A DNA stretch of 64,000 bases from Burkholderia sp. WSM2232 (GTDB lineage: Bacteria > Pseudomonadota > Gammaproteobacteria > Burkholderiales > Burkholderiaceae): assembly GCF_000472545.1 (NCBI RefSeq), contig NZ_AWZV01000027.1:122-64121 (forward strand), written 5' to 3'. Below the pieces are notes generated by a model that worked only from the letters and a program-made list of their open reading frames with translations, searched no databases and was not told the origin of the DNA. Positions within the stretch are counted from its first letter, which is position 1, and each line of letters begins with the position of its first letter. This document shows, piece by piece, positions 34,101 through 43,220 of this stretch. The position numbers were made by a program, and so were the translations under genes.

Positions 34101-34826
34101 TCAGGCTCTGCTTCGCGGCGAAACAACGCGGTTGTGTCCGGGAACCGCGGTGCGGCCGATGCCCGAGCCGCCGCTTTCTTCAACCGGCGGCTGATGCCGG
34201 AAGCCTGCATTGCCCGACACGATAGCGATGATCGCGCCGACAACCAGCGCCGCGAACGAGAACCAGCTTGCGCGCGCCACGCCGCGCGCAGCGGCGTCTG
34301 CGGTTTCGCGCACCTGCTGTCCGGCTTCGGGGCTCGACGCGATCAAAGTCGCCGACGCAAGCGCCGACTGCATCTGTTGCTTCGCCGTATCGACCACCGA
34401 ATTCGTTCCACCCGCGTTGCCCGGCGTGGCGCCGACCTGCGCGCCCACTTGCGCACCAGTGGCCGCGACGCTGCCCGCCGTGCTCACCGCGCCCGTGATG
34501 ACGGAGGTCATCCCGTACACGATGAAAAGCGTCATCACCGCCCAGGCGAGCAGGCCATGCAGCCACCCGAGCACGGGCGCGCAACGTCCTGCGTAGTACG
34601 AACCGACGAACACCGCCAGCACCGTCGTCACGATCACCCATACGCCCGAGCCGAAGCCGAAGCCGTGCAGCGGGTCCGGTTTGGACATCGGCGCGAGCAG
34701 CGATGCGCCGATGGCCGTGCCGAGCACGCTCATGATCAGATAGACGATCATCGAAAGAATCACGCCCGCGAAAATCGGGCCCCATGACAGCCGGGGCAGG
34801 CCGTCTTGTGTGGTGAGCAGTTTCAT
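34101..34826 (-). CDS. Inner-membrane protein of unknown function, Ala/Gly-rich
   Basis: A 241-residue protein with three hydrophobic segments near the N-terminus (IFAGVILSMIVYLIMSVLGT, VWVIVTTVLAVFVGSYYAGR, LLAWAVMTLFIVYGMTSVIT), a long Ala/Gly/Thr-rich polar loop (about 115-185) and one more helix near 195-212 (FSFAALVVGAIIAIVS). Many Burkholderia and Pseudomonas genomes carry relatives of this type beside stress or low-oxygen genes; the function is not known. AGGAGACACC precedes the ATG. It stands alone between two LysR genes. Confidence 0.8.
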   Translation of the reverse strand: MKLLTTQDGLPRLSWGPIFAGVILSMIVYLIMSVLGTAIGASLLAPMSKPDPLHGFGFGSGVWVIVTTVLAVFVGSYYAGRCAPVLGWLHGLLAWAVMTLFIVYGMTSVITGAVSTAGSVAATGAQVGAQVGATPGNAGGTNSVVDTAKQQMQSALASATLIASSPEAGQQVRETADAAARGVARASWFSFAALVVGAIIAIVSGNAGFRHQPPVEESGGSGIGRTAVPGHNRVVSPRSRA

Positions 34827-34932
34827 GGTGTCTCCTGCAAGAGAGGGGAACAGGTCGCCTGTTGCCGCGCACGTCGCCCGGCCTCTGCGCTTGCGCAAGC
34901 GCCATGCCGTGAACCGCCTGCGAGCCAGTGTG

Positions 34933-35838
34933 TCAGCGGCGGCGCGCGTTATACGCGGCGGCTTGCTCCAGCAGCCATGTCCTGAACAGTTCCAGTGGCT
35001 TGCCGTGACTCAGTTCGGTCGGGTAGACCAGGTAGTAGGCGGATTCTTCGACGGCGGTGGCGGCGAACGGAATCACGAGACCCAGTTGCGGGAGTTGTTC
35101 GTCGACGAAAAACTTGGGAACTAGCGCAATGCCGAGCCCTGCGGCGGCCGCGCTGATCAGCATGGAGTGCAATTCGTAGCGCACGCCGTGCATCGTGGCG
35201 CTGTCTTCCACGCCAACATTTGCAAACCAGCGCGACCAGGCGTCGGGCCGCGTGGTCGAGTGAAGCAGCGGGTAGTTCAGCAGTTCCTGCGGCTTGCGGA
35301 CCGTCTTTGCAACCAGCGACGGCGAGCACACCGGCACCACTTCCTCGCCGAACAGATAGTCGGACGAGGTGCCCGGCCACGTCGGCTTGCCATAGTGAAT
35401 GGCGGCTTCGAAATGCGACTCCTCAAAAGAGAACAGGTCCGTGCGGATGCCCATGTTGATGCGCACGTCCGGGTTGCGGTCGTTGAAGTCCTTCATGCGC
35501 GGAATCAACCATTGCGACGCAAACGTGGGCAGCACCGCAAGCTCCAGGTAACCGCCGCCGCTGCCGTGCGCAATGATGGAGAGCGTGTCGCGATCCAGAT
35601 TTTCCAGCGCGCGGCGCACCTGCGTGCCGTACAGACGCCCCGCGCGAGTGAGCATGACCCGCTGCTTCGACCGAACGAAAAGGCGCACGCCGAGATTGGA
35701 TTCGAGCGTTGCGATTTGCCGCGAGATCGCGCTTTCGGTGAGGAACAGCTCTTTCGCGGCATGCGTGAAGCTTTCGTGCCGCGCGGCGGCTTCGAAGGCC
35801 AGCAGCGCGCTCATGTTGGGAATCTTGAACCTGCGCAT
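34933..35838 (-). CDS. LysR-family regulator of the lysine/aminoadipate operon (probable)
   Basis: A 301-residue LysR protein, GcvA branch: MSALLAFEAAARHESFTHAA, KELFLTESAISRQIATLE, effector domain LELAVLPTFASQWLIPRMKD. It is divergent from the DUF1338 (2-oxoadipate dioxygenase) gene with a 153-base intergenic region. The genes beyond encode consecutive steps of lysine breakdown through 2-aminoadipate, so this is the most likely regulator of that operon. Inducer not known from sequence; 2-aminoadipate or pipecolate are candidates. Confidence 0.88.
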   Translation of the reverse strand: MRRFKIPNMSALLAFEAAARHESFTHAAKELFLTESAISRQIATLESNLGVRLFVRSKQRVMLTRAGRLYGTQVRRALENLDRDTLSIIAHGSGGGYLELAVLPTFASQWLIPRMKDFNDRNPDVRINMGIRTDLFSFEESHFEAAIHYGKPTWPGTSSDYLFGEEVVPVCSPSLVAKTVRKPQELLNYPLLHSTTRPDAWSRWFANVGVEDSATMHGVRYELHSMLISAAAAGLGIALVPKFFVDEQLPQLGLVIPFAATAVEESAYYLVYPTELSHGKPLELFRTWLLEQAAAYNARRR

Positions 35839-35991
35839 GTTTGTTCCGGAAAGTCATCAAGTGACAATTTAATCTCGCTTTACGCGGCACGCAACCGTTT
35901 GAATAATGCTGTTTACGTAAGGTGGGCCGCCATGACGGCTCGCTATGACCCCCCATTCCCATTGCGGCGCCGCGCCGCGAGAGACAAGCAA

Positions 35992-37020
35992 ATGCGCAAT
36001 TCGAACGTTGAACGCCTGCTACTGAAGCTGCTGGGTCCGGCAAAAACGGAGTCGCTTTTCACGACGTTGAAGTTCCCAACGGCACTGGCAGACTGGGAAG
36101 ACGGCACCGTCACGCGCGCCGAACTCGCGCAGGCAATGAACATGGCGTTGTTCGAGGACCTGCTGGAGCGTTCGCCGAACGGACGCGCCTACACGAGCGA
36201 GGCAATCGCAAACGGTGGCTCGGTCTATTTCGACCACGGCGCGCTGCGCACGGTGCGTTGGGACCACAACGGCGCGCTACCTCCCGGCGAGGCCGCGTTT
36301 ACCCGTATCCTGCGTCCGCTGGGCTTCAGACTGAACGGGCGCTATCCGCTCGACAAGCTGGGCATGACTGGCCGCGCCTACGCGCATGAAGATGCACCCG
36401 ACGAAATCGCGCAGTTCTTCGTGAGCGAACTGCATCCCGAGCGCTTTTCCGCCGAATTCCAGCAGGCTGTGACGAACGTGGTCGGTTCGTCGAAAGATCC
36501 GCTGACGCCGCTCGCGGTCGCGCAGCTTTGGGAACTGGAGCGCGAAGGCTCGCTGCCTGTCGACGCGGCGCACGCGCTGCTGCCGGTGATTGTCGGCGCG
36601 TTCGCGCGTCAGCACGATGTGCCTGACGAGGCGGACTACGAGGTGCTGTTGCGCGAATCAGCGGAAATGGCGTGGATCTCCACTGAGGGCAATGCGTTCA
36701 ATCACGCGACCGACCGCGTGGAAGATGTCTTCACGCTGTCGGACGAAGAGAAGAGCAAAGGCCGGCCAATGAAGCCGGAGGTCGAGCGTTCCCGTTCCGG
36801 CCGTGTGTTCCAGACGGCGTATCGCGCGGATACCGTCGAGCGCCAGTTCCGCTCGGCTGGCGGCAAACTGGTCACGCGCAAGGTTCCCGGCTCGTTCTAC
36901 GAGTTCATTACGCGCAAGCGCACGTTCGATCAGACGTCGCGTAGCTGGGTGACCGACTTGCGCTTCGACGCCGGCAACGCGCAGGGCATTTTCAAAATGA
37001 CCGCGAACGCGGCGCAGTAG
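35992..37020 (+). CDS. hglS: 2-oxoadipate dioxygenase/decarboxylase (HglS type, DUF1338)
   Basis: A 342-residue DUF1338 protein. HglS of Pseudomonas putida converts 2-oxoadipate and O2 to D-2-hydroxyglutarate and CO2 using Fe(II) in a VOC-related fold. Three likely metal ligands are visible: H82 (VYFDHGALRTVRW), H238 (NAFNHATDRVED) and E304 (GSFYEFITRKR), with intervals of 156 and 66, nearly the spacing of the known ligands. I chose the ATG at 35992 (MRNSNVERLLLKLLGPAKTE), which follows GAGAGACAAGCAA; an upstream ATG at 35932 adds 20 residues. It is followed after two bases by a D-2-hydroxyglutarate dehydrogenase gene, which uses its product. Regulated probably by the divergent LysR. Confidence 0.9.
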   Translation: MRNSNVERLLLKLLGPAKTESLFTTLKFPTALADWEDGTVTRAELAQAMNMALFEDLLERSPNGRAYTSEAIANGGSVYFDHGALRTVRWDHNGALPPGEAAFTRILRPLGFRLNGRYPLDKLGMTGRAYAHEDAPDEIAQFFVSELHPERFSAEFQQAVTNVVGSSKDPLTPLAVAQLWELEREGSLPVDAAHALLPVIVGAFARQHDVPDEADYEVLLRESAEMAWISTEGNAFNHATDRVEDVFTLSDEEKSKGRPMKPEVERSRSGRVFQTAYRADTVERQFRSAGGKLVTRKVPGSFYEFITRKRTFDQTSRSWVTDLRFDAGNAQGIFKMTANAAQ

Positions 37021-37022
37021 AG

Positions 37023-40000
37023 GTGGAAAAGCCGGTGGAAAATGCGGTAAAGGACGCGATGAAGGACTCGGTGAAGCAGGCGGTGAACGATGCGCCGGCG
37101 CATGCCGCGAGACGGGCCGCGCCGTTCCAGGCAAGCCCGCGCCTCTTGCAACAGGTCGAGGCCGATCTGCGCGCCGGGCTGCGCGGCGAAGTGCGTTTCG
37201 ACGCCGGATCGCAAGCGCTGTACGCGTCCGACGCGTCGAACTATCGGCAGATTCCGTTGGGCGTGGTCGTGCCTGCCGATGTGGACGATCTCGTTGCAGC
37301 GCTCGAAGTGTGCCGCAGTCACGACGTGCCGTTTCTGACCCGAGGCGGCGGTACCTCGCAAAACGGGCAGTGCGTGAACGTCGCGGTGGTGGCGGACGCG
37401 AGCAAATATGTGAACCGCGTCGTCAGCATCGATCCGCAAGGCAGAACCGCTATTGTCGAGCCGGGCGTGATTTGCGACACGCTGCGCGATGCGGCCGAAA
37501 AGCATGGCCTCACGTTTGCGCCGGACCCTGCCACGCACAGCCGTTGCACGCTCGGCGGAATGATCGCGAATAACTCGTGCGGCGCGCATTCGGTAATGGG
37601 CGGCAAAACTGTCGAGAATATCGAGGCGTTGGAAATCGCCACGTACGACGGGGCGCGCTTCTGGGTCGGACCGACCAGCGAAGCGCAGTTGCAAGCGATC
37701 ATCGCGCGAGGCGGACGCCAGGGCGAGATCTACGCGAAGTTGCGTGACTTGCGCGAGCGCTACGCCGAGCGCATTCGCGCTGAGTTTCCGCAAATCAGGC
37801 GGCGCGTCTCCGGCTTCAATCTCGATCAGCTGTTGCCGGAAAATGGCTTTAACGTCGCGCGCGCGCTCGTGGGCACCGAGGGCACCTGCGCGGTCACGCT
37901 GCAAGCCAAGGTGCGCCTCGTGCACAGCCCGGCGTGCCGCGTGTTGCTCGTGCTTGGTTTCTGCGACATCTACACGGCTGCGGACGCCGTGCCGCACTTC
38001 AACCGTTTTTCGCCCATTGCCATTGAAGGCCTCGACCGCGCGATCATTCGCGGTTTGCAGGCGCGCGGACTGAAGCGCGACGAAATCGCGCTGCTGCCCG
38101 AAGGCGACGCGTGGGTCGTGCTCGAATTCGGCGCTGACACGGTGCGCGAGGCGCTCGCGCAGGCGCATGAGGCAGACGCGTACTTCAAGTCAGGCGTGGC
38201 GGGCATGGCGATCAGCGGCCTCGTCGTCGAAGAAATGCCGAAGCAGCAGAAAATCTGGTCGATACGCGAAACGGGGGCGTCGGCGGTGGCTTTGTCGATC
38301 GACCCATCGAAGCCGGACCCTATGGTCGGCTGGGAAGACGCCGCAGTCGATCCCTTGCGGCTCGGCGATTATCTGCGCAAGTTTCAGGCGCTCGTGGACC
38401 GCTTCGGTTACGAGACGTGTTTATACGGTCATTTCGGCGACGGCTGCGTGCACGCGCGCATCACATTCGACATACGCAGCGCCGAAGGCGTCGTCAAATG
38501 GCGTAGTTTTCTGCGTGAGGCGGCGCAACTGGTGGTCGATTTCGGCGGCTCGCTGTCGGGCGAACATGGCGACGGCCAGGCCAAGGCCGAATTCCTGCCC
38601 ATCATGTATGGCCCGGAAATCATGCAGGCGATGGAAGAGTTCAAGGCTATCTGGGACCCGCTCAATCGCCTGAACCCGGGCAAGGTAGTGCATGCCTACC
38701 GCGCCGACGAAAACCTGCGCATGGGTCCGGCCTACAAGCCGGTCACGCTCACCACCAGGCTTGCGTTCGCGAGCCCCGAGGGCGACGGCATGCAGCGTGC
38801 GGTGGAACGCTGCATCGGCATGGGCAAATGCCGTTCGCTCGAGGGCGGCACGATGTGCCCGAGCTTTCGCGCGACACGCGAGGAGAAATTTTCGACGCGT
38901 GGCCGCGCGCATCTCTTTTGGGAAATGCTTCAGGGCGAAGTGGTCAAGGACGGCTGGAACAGCGTCGAAGTCAAGGAAGCACTGGACACGTGCCTCGCGT
39001 GCAAGGGCTGCAAGTCCGATTGCCCGACGCATACCGACATGGCCTCGTACAAGGCGGAGTTCCTGTCGCATTACTACGAGCAGCACCGTCGGCCACGCCA
39101 GGCGATGTTCATGGGCCGCATCGGCCAATGGGCACCGCTTGCCAGTCGCTTTGCATGGCTAACTAATTTCATGACGTCGGCGAAACCGTTGGCTCATGTC
39201 AGCAAGTGGATCGCGGGCGTGGCGGCCGAGCGGCATCTGCCGGTATTCGCGCCGCGCCCTTTCCGGGCCATCGCGAGGCGTCGCGCGGCCGCAGGCAGCG
39301 CCGTTGCGCGCGAGCCTTCGCGCAGGGTCATTCTGTGGGTCGACACGTTCAACGAGCACTTCTCGCCCGACATTGCGACCGCCGCGCTCGACGTGCTGAC
39401 TCGGATCGGCTATCAGGTGGTGTTGCCACGCAAGCGTCTTTGCTGTGGGCGGCCGCTGTACGACTACGGGCTGCTGGACGAAGCGCGCGCCCTGCTGCGC
39501 AGCGCTGTAGATGAACTCGCCGACGACATTCGCGCCGGCGTGCCGATAGTCGGACTAGAACCGGGCTGCCTGTCCGTCTTCAAAGACGAACTGCTGAAGC
39601 AGCTTCCCAACGATCCGGATGCGCGAAAGCTGTCGGATCAGACCTTCCTGTTCTCCGATTTCGTCGCGCGCGCCGATTTCGAATGGCCAAAGCTCGACGC
39701 GGCAGTCGTGGTGCACGGCCACTGCCATCAGAAGTCGATCTTCGGCATGAAGGGCGATACGGCCCTGCTCGACAAACTCGGCGTGCGTTGGTCGCTGCTG
39801 GACACGGGCTGTTGCGGCATGGCCGGCTCGTTCGGTTTCAACACGGACCACTACGACCTGTCGATGAAGATCGCCGAAGACAAGCTATTGCCGCTCGTGC
39901 GCAACGCGCCCGCTGAAGCGATCGTGGTGACCAATGGTTTTAGCTGTCGCGAGCAGATTCAGCACGGGGCAGGCAGACAATCCGTGCATATCGCGCAGTT

Positions 40001-40052
40001 GGCCTTGCAGGCGCTCGGTCAAGCGACGGGGGGCGCCTGGAACGCCCACTGA
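37023..40052 (+). CDS. YdiJ-like FAD/Fe-S D-2-hydroxyglutarate dehydrogenase
   Basis: A long (1009-residue) fused flavoprotein. FAD_binding_4 domain: LYASDASNYRQIPLGVVVPA, RGGGTSQNGQCVNVAVV, CTLGGMIANNSCGAHSV. FAD-oxidase C-terminal domain with EHGDGQAKAEFLPIMYG. A di-cluster Fe-S segment follows (CIGMGKCRSLEGGTMCPSF; CLACKGCKSDCPTHTDMAS), then a CCG-type domain (LCCGRPLYDYGLLDEAR; GHCHQKSIFG; DTGCCGMAGSFG). The architecture matches E. coli YdiJ, which oxidises D-2-hydroxyglutarate to 2-oxoglutarate. The GTG at 37023 starts two bases after the upstream stop; ATG 37059 with AAGGA is an alternative. Directly after the 2-oxoadipate dioxygenase, so it completes the route to 2-oxoglutarate. Confidence 0.93.
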   Translation: MEKPVENAVKDAMKDSVKQAVNDAPAHAARRAAPFQASPRLLQQVEADLRAGLRGEVRFDAGSQALYASDASNYRQIPLGVVVPADVDDLVAALEVCRSHDVPFLTRGGGTSQNGQCVNVAVVADASKYVNRVVSIDPQGRTAIVEPGVICDTLRDAAEKHGLTFAPDPATHSRCTLGGMIANNSCGAHSVMGGKTVENIEALEIATYDGARFWVGPTSEAQLQAIIARGGRQGEIYAKLRDLRERYAERIRAEFPQIRRRVSGFNLDQLLPENGFNVARALVGTEGTCAVTLQAKVRLVHSPACRVLLVLGFCDIYTAADAVPHFNRFSPIAIEGLDRAIIRGLQARGLKRDEIALLPEGDAWVVLEFGADTVREALAQAHEADAYFKSGVAGMAISGLVVEEMPKQQKIWSIRETGASAVALSIDPSKPDPMVGWEDAAVDPLRLGDYLRKFQALVDRFGYETCLYGHFGDGCVHARITFDIRSAEGVVKWRSFLREAAQLVVDFGGSLSGEHGDGQAKAEFLPIMYGPEIMQAMEEFKAIWDPLNRLNPGKVVHAYRADENLRMGPAYKPVTLTTRLAFASPEGDGMQRAVERCIGMGKCRSLEGGTMCPSFRATREEKFSTRGRAHLFWEMLQGEVVKDGWNSVEVKEALDTCLACKGCKSDCPTHTDMASYKAEFLSHYYEQHRRPRQAMFMGRIGQWAPLASRFAWLTNFMTSAKPLAHVSKWIAGVAAERHLPVFAPRPFRAIARRRAAAGSAVAREPSRRVILWVDTFNEHFSPDIATAALDVLTRIGYQVVLPRKRLCCGRPLYDYGLLDEARALLRSAVDELADDIRAGVPIVGLEPGCLSVFKDELLKQLPNDPDARKLSDQTFLFSDFVARADFEWPKLDAAVVVHGHCHQKSIFGMKGDTALLDKLGVRWSLLDTGCCGMAGSFGFNTDHYDLSMKIAEDKLLPLVRNAPAEAIVVTNGFSCREQIQHGAGRQSVHIAQLALQALGQATGGAWNAH

Positions 40053-40217
40053 CCGCTGCGCTTGCACGCGTGGGACGCGCCGCTTTTCCGATCAGAAATA
40101 TCGTTCAAGCTTCCTGCCGCCAGCACTGCACGTTTGGTATTGCCGCCAAAAACGCGCGCGTGTATAGTTTCCGAACGTACCAAAATTTCGTATTGGAAAT
40201 TCAAAGAGGTCTCAATC

Positions 40218-41717
40218 GTGAAAGCATCGACCATTCTCTCCGAGCTCGGCATTTCCCACCTCGCGGAAGCGGGCGACATCGCCGTCCATTCGCCGATCAA
40301 CGGTGAACTGATTGGCCGTGTCGCGAGCAAGACGGTTGCCGACGTCGACGCCGCACTGGCCAACGCGCAGAAGGCTTACGCAAGCTGGCGCAACGTGCCG
40401 GCGCCGCGCCGCGGAGAGTTGGTGCGCCTGCTCGGCAACAAGCTGCGCGAGCAGAAGCACGCGCTTGGCAGCATCATTACGCTCGAGACCGGCAAGATTC
40501 TTCAGGAAGGCCTCGGCGAAGTTCAGGAAATGATCGATATCTGCGATTTCGCGGTCGGTCTGTCGCGTCAGCTTTATGGCCTGACGATTGCGTCCGAGCG
40601 CCCCGGTCATCGCATGGCTGAGACGTGGCATCCAATGGGCGTGTGCACCGTCATTTCCGCCTTCAACTTTCCGGCGGCCGTGTGGTCGTGGAATGCGGCG
40701 CTTGCGCTCGTGTGCGGCAATGCGGTGATCTGGAAGCCGTCGGAAAAAACGCCCCTCACCGCACTCGCCGTGGACCGGATTCTGCAAGACGCGTTGAAGG
40801 AATTCGGCGACGCGCCGGAAGGTCTCACGTGTGTGGTCAACGGTGGCCGCGAGGTCGGCGCGAAGCTGGTTGCGGACCCGCGCTCGAATATCGTCAGCGC
40901 GACGGGCAGCACAGAAATGGGCCGCACGGTCGGCGTGGAAGTGGCGCGCCGCTTTGGCCGCTCGATCCTCGAACTCGGCGGCAATAATGCGGGTATCGTT
41001 TCCGGCACCGCAGATCTGGAACTGGCACTGCGCGGTATCGTGTTTTCAGCAGTCGGCACCGCAGGTCAGCGCTGCACGTCGCTGCGCCGGCTGTTCATTC
41101 ATGAAAGTGTCTACGACAAGGCCGTCGAACGTTTGAAGACGCTCTACAGCAAGGTGGTGATCGGCAATCCGCTCGAACAGGGCGTGCTGATGGGACCGTT
41201 GATCGACGAGCAGTCGTTCAAGCGCATGCAGGCGGCGCTGGAGCAGGCGAAGAGCGAAGGCGGCACGGTGTTCGGCGGCGAGCGTCACACGGTTGCGGGC
41301 CATGAAAAGGCTTTTTATGTCCGCCCGGCCATTGTCGAAATGCCTTCGCAAACGCCGGTGGTGCTGAAGGAGACCTTCGCGCCGATTCTTTACGTGCTGA
41401 AGTACAGCGACTTCAACCAGGCGATAGATGGCAACAACGCAGCCGTGCACGGTCTTTCGTCGTGCGTGTTCACAACGGACCTGCGTGAAGCCGAACGATT
41501 CCTCTCGGCTTCGGGCAGCGACTGCGGTATTGCGAACGTGAACATCGGGCCGAGCGGCGCGGAAATTGGCGGCGCGTTCGGCGGCGAAAAGGAAACGGGC
41601 GGCGGGCGCGAATCCGGCTCGGACTCGTGGAAGGCCTATATGCGCCGCGCAACCAACACGGTCAACTATTCGTCGGCACTGCCGCTCGCACAGGGCATCG
41701 ATTTCAACATCGGCTAG
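40218..41717 (+). CDS. amaB: 2-aminoadipate 6-semialdehyde dehydrogenase (AmaB, ALDH7 family)
   Basis: A 499-residue aldehyde dehydrogenase of the antiquitin (ALDH7A1) family: GDIAVHSPINGELIGRVAS, ISAFNFPAAVWSWNAALALV (NAD site), LELGGNNAGIVSG and the catalytic Cys in GTAGQRCTSLRRLF. The C-terminal FGGEKETGGGRESGSDSWKAY and MRRATNTVNYS distinguish this family. It oxidises aminoadipate semialdehyde to 2-aminoadipate in lysine breakdown. The start is GTG at 40218 with AGAGGT nine bases upstream; the open frame is longer but without a site. A terminator follows at 41738. Confidence 0.93.
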   Translation: MKASTILSELGISHLAEAGDIAVHSPINGELIGRVASKTVADVDAALANAQKAYASWRNVPAPRRGELVRLLGNKLREQKHALGSIITLETGKILQEGLGEVQEMIDICDFAVGLSRQLYGLTIASERPGHRMAETWHPMGVCTVISAFNFPAAVWSWNAALALVCGNAVIWKPSEKTPLTALAVDRILQDALKEFGDAPEGLTCVVNGGREVGAKLVADPRSNIVSATGSTEMGRTVGVEVARRFGRSILELGGNNAGIVSGTADLELALRGIVFSAVGTAGQRCTSLRRLFIHESVYDKAVERLKTLYSKVVIGNPLEQGVLMGPLIDEQSFKRMQAALEQAKSEGGTVFGGERHTVAGHEKAFYVRPAIVEMPSQTPVVLKETFAPILYVLKYSDFNQAIDGNNAAVHGLSSCVFTTDLREAERFLSASGSDCGIANVNIGPSGAEIGGAFGGEKETGGGRESGSDSWKAYMRRATNTVNYSSALPLAQGIDFNIG

Positions 41718-41737
41718 GCGTATAGCGCTGCGTATTG

Positions 41738-41765
41738 ACGGCCGTTGCGAGACGGCCGTTTTTTT
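41738..41765 (+). terminator. Rho-independent terminator after amaB
   Basis: ACGGCCGT (41738-41745) and ACGGCCGT (41752-41759) pair around a TGCGAG loop, followed by seven T. It separates amaB from amaA, so amaA has its own promoter or gets partial read-through. Confidence 0.75.
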
Positions 41766-41867
41766 CAGGCATTGTGCTTGTGCGGACGTGCAAGACAACG
41801 TGGGTCGCGTGCTGGCGGTGGGCGTTTTCTTGCAAACCGTCCGGTCATGAGCCATATGGAGCAAGTC

Positions 41868-43040
41868 GTGAGTTCTCGAGTCGTTATTGTTGGCGGCGGG
41901 GTTATCGGCAGTTCTATCGCTTACTTCTTGCGGGCTTCTGACCCGAGCATTTCGGTCACGGTGATCGAGCGGGACCCCACCTACGCGAAGTCGTCGTCGG
42001 CCTTGTCGGCCGCTTCGATCCGGCAGCAGTTTTCCACGCCGCTGTCGGTTCAGATGTCGCTGTACGGTATCGAATTCCTGCGCAATATCGGCGAGCTACT
42101 CGAAGTCGACGGCAGCAGGCCGTCGATTGATCTGCACGAAGGCGGCTATCTGTTTCTCGCCACCCCCGCAGGCGATGCAACGCTGCGTGAGAATCACGCG
42201 CTGCAAAAGAGCCTTGGCGCAGACATCAATCTGCTGGATCAGCAGGCCCTGAAGGCCAGGTTCCCGTGGCTCAATGTCGAGGACCTGGTGTCCGGCGCGT
42301 TCGGTGAAAGCGGCGAAGGGTGGTTCGACGGTTATGGGCTCGTGCAGGCGCTTCGCAAGAAAGCACAGTCGCTCGGCGCGCGCTATGTCGCGGCGGAAGT
42401 CACGGGCATGGTTCGCGAGGGGCGCAAGGTCACACACGTGATCGCCGGCAACGGCGAGCGCTATGCATGCGATACGGTGGTGAACGCCGCGGGTGCCTGG
42501 GCGCGCAAGACCGCCGCGATGATGGACATCGACATTCCGGTGTTCGCCCGCCGCCGCAGCATTTTCAATGTGTCTTCGCCGGCGCGGCTCGAGGCTTGTC
42601 CACTGCTGATCGATCCGAGCGGCGTGTACTTTCGTCCTGAAGGAAAGACTTATATTTGCGGCACCTCGCCGCACGCGGACAACGATCCAGACGATCTGCC
42701 GCTCGACGAGGTCGACCACGCTCTTTTCGACGACGTCATCTGGCCGACGCTCGCGCACCGTGTGCCTCAATTCGAGGCGCTGCGTGTGGAGAACTGCTGG
42801 TCAGGCTATTACGAGTACAACGTGTTCGACCACAACGCGATCATCGGCTATCACCCGCAAGTCGATAACTGCGTGTTTGCCAATGGCTATAGCGGCCATG
42901 GTTTGCAGCAGGGGCCGGCCACCGGCCGCGGCGTGAGCGAGCTGATTCTCAACGGACGCTATGTGTCGCTCGATCTGTCTTCGCTGAGCTGGCAGCGCTT
43001 GCTGGAGAATCGCCCGATTGTGGAAAAGAACGTGGTGTAG
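41868..43040 (+). CDS. amaA: L-pipecolate oxidase-type FAD enzyme (AmaA-like)
   Basis: A 390-residue DAO-family flavoenzyme: VVIVGGGVIGSSIAYFLRA (FAD motif), SSALSAASIRQQFSTPLSVQ and the C-terminal GYSGHGLQQGPATGRGVSEL. In P. putida AmaA oxidises L-pipecolate to piperideine-6-carboxylate, which opens to aminoadipate semialdehyde, the substrate of AmaB. I chose the GTG at 41868 because TATGGAGCAAGTC precedes it; ATGs at 41847 and 41856 add 7 or 4 residues. Context beside amaB supports the assignment; sequence alone would also allow sarcosine or other amine oxidases. Confidence 0.85.
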   Translation: MSSRVVIVGGGVIGSSIAYFLRASDPSISVTVIERDPTYAKSSSALSAASIRQQFSTPLSVQMSLYGIEFLRNIGELLEVDGSRPSIDLHEGGYLFLATPAGDATLRENHALQKSLGADINLLDQQALKARFPWLNVEDLVSGAFGESGEGWFDGYGLVQALRKKAQSLGARYVAAEVTGMVREGRKVTHVIAGNGERYACDTVVNAAGAWARKTAAMMDIDIPVFARRRSIFNVSSPARLEACPLLIDPSGVYFRPEGKTYICGTSPHADNDPDDLPLDEVDHALFDDVIWPTLAHRVPQFEALRVENCWSGYYEYNVFDHNAIIGYHPQVDNCVFANGYSGHGLQQGPATGRGVSELILNGRYVSLDLSSLSWQRLLENRPIVEKNVV

Positions 43041-43075
43041 CGAGTGGTTCGATCTGCGCAGGTTGAGCATGCGGA

Positions 43076-43100
43076 GCCCGGCTGTTGCCGGGCCTTTTCT
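43076..43100 (+). terminator. Rho-independent terminator after amaA
   Basis: GCCCGGC (43076-43082) pairs with GCCGGGC (43087-43093) around TGTT, then CTTTTCTTTT. It ends the amaA transcript and separates it from the aminotransferase gene, which must have its own promoter. Confidence 0.75.
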
Positions 43101-43220
43101 TTTGCTGACAATGCGCTTGATGACGAAACCGCACTATGTAGTGCATAGATATCGTTTGCTGCAGACATAAGCGCTGACCACAATGAGCGTTTATATGCCC
43201 GGCTCTCAGCTAATCACGAC

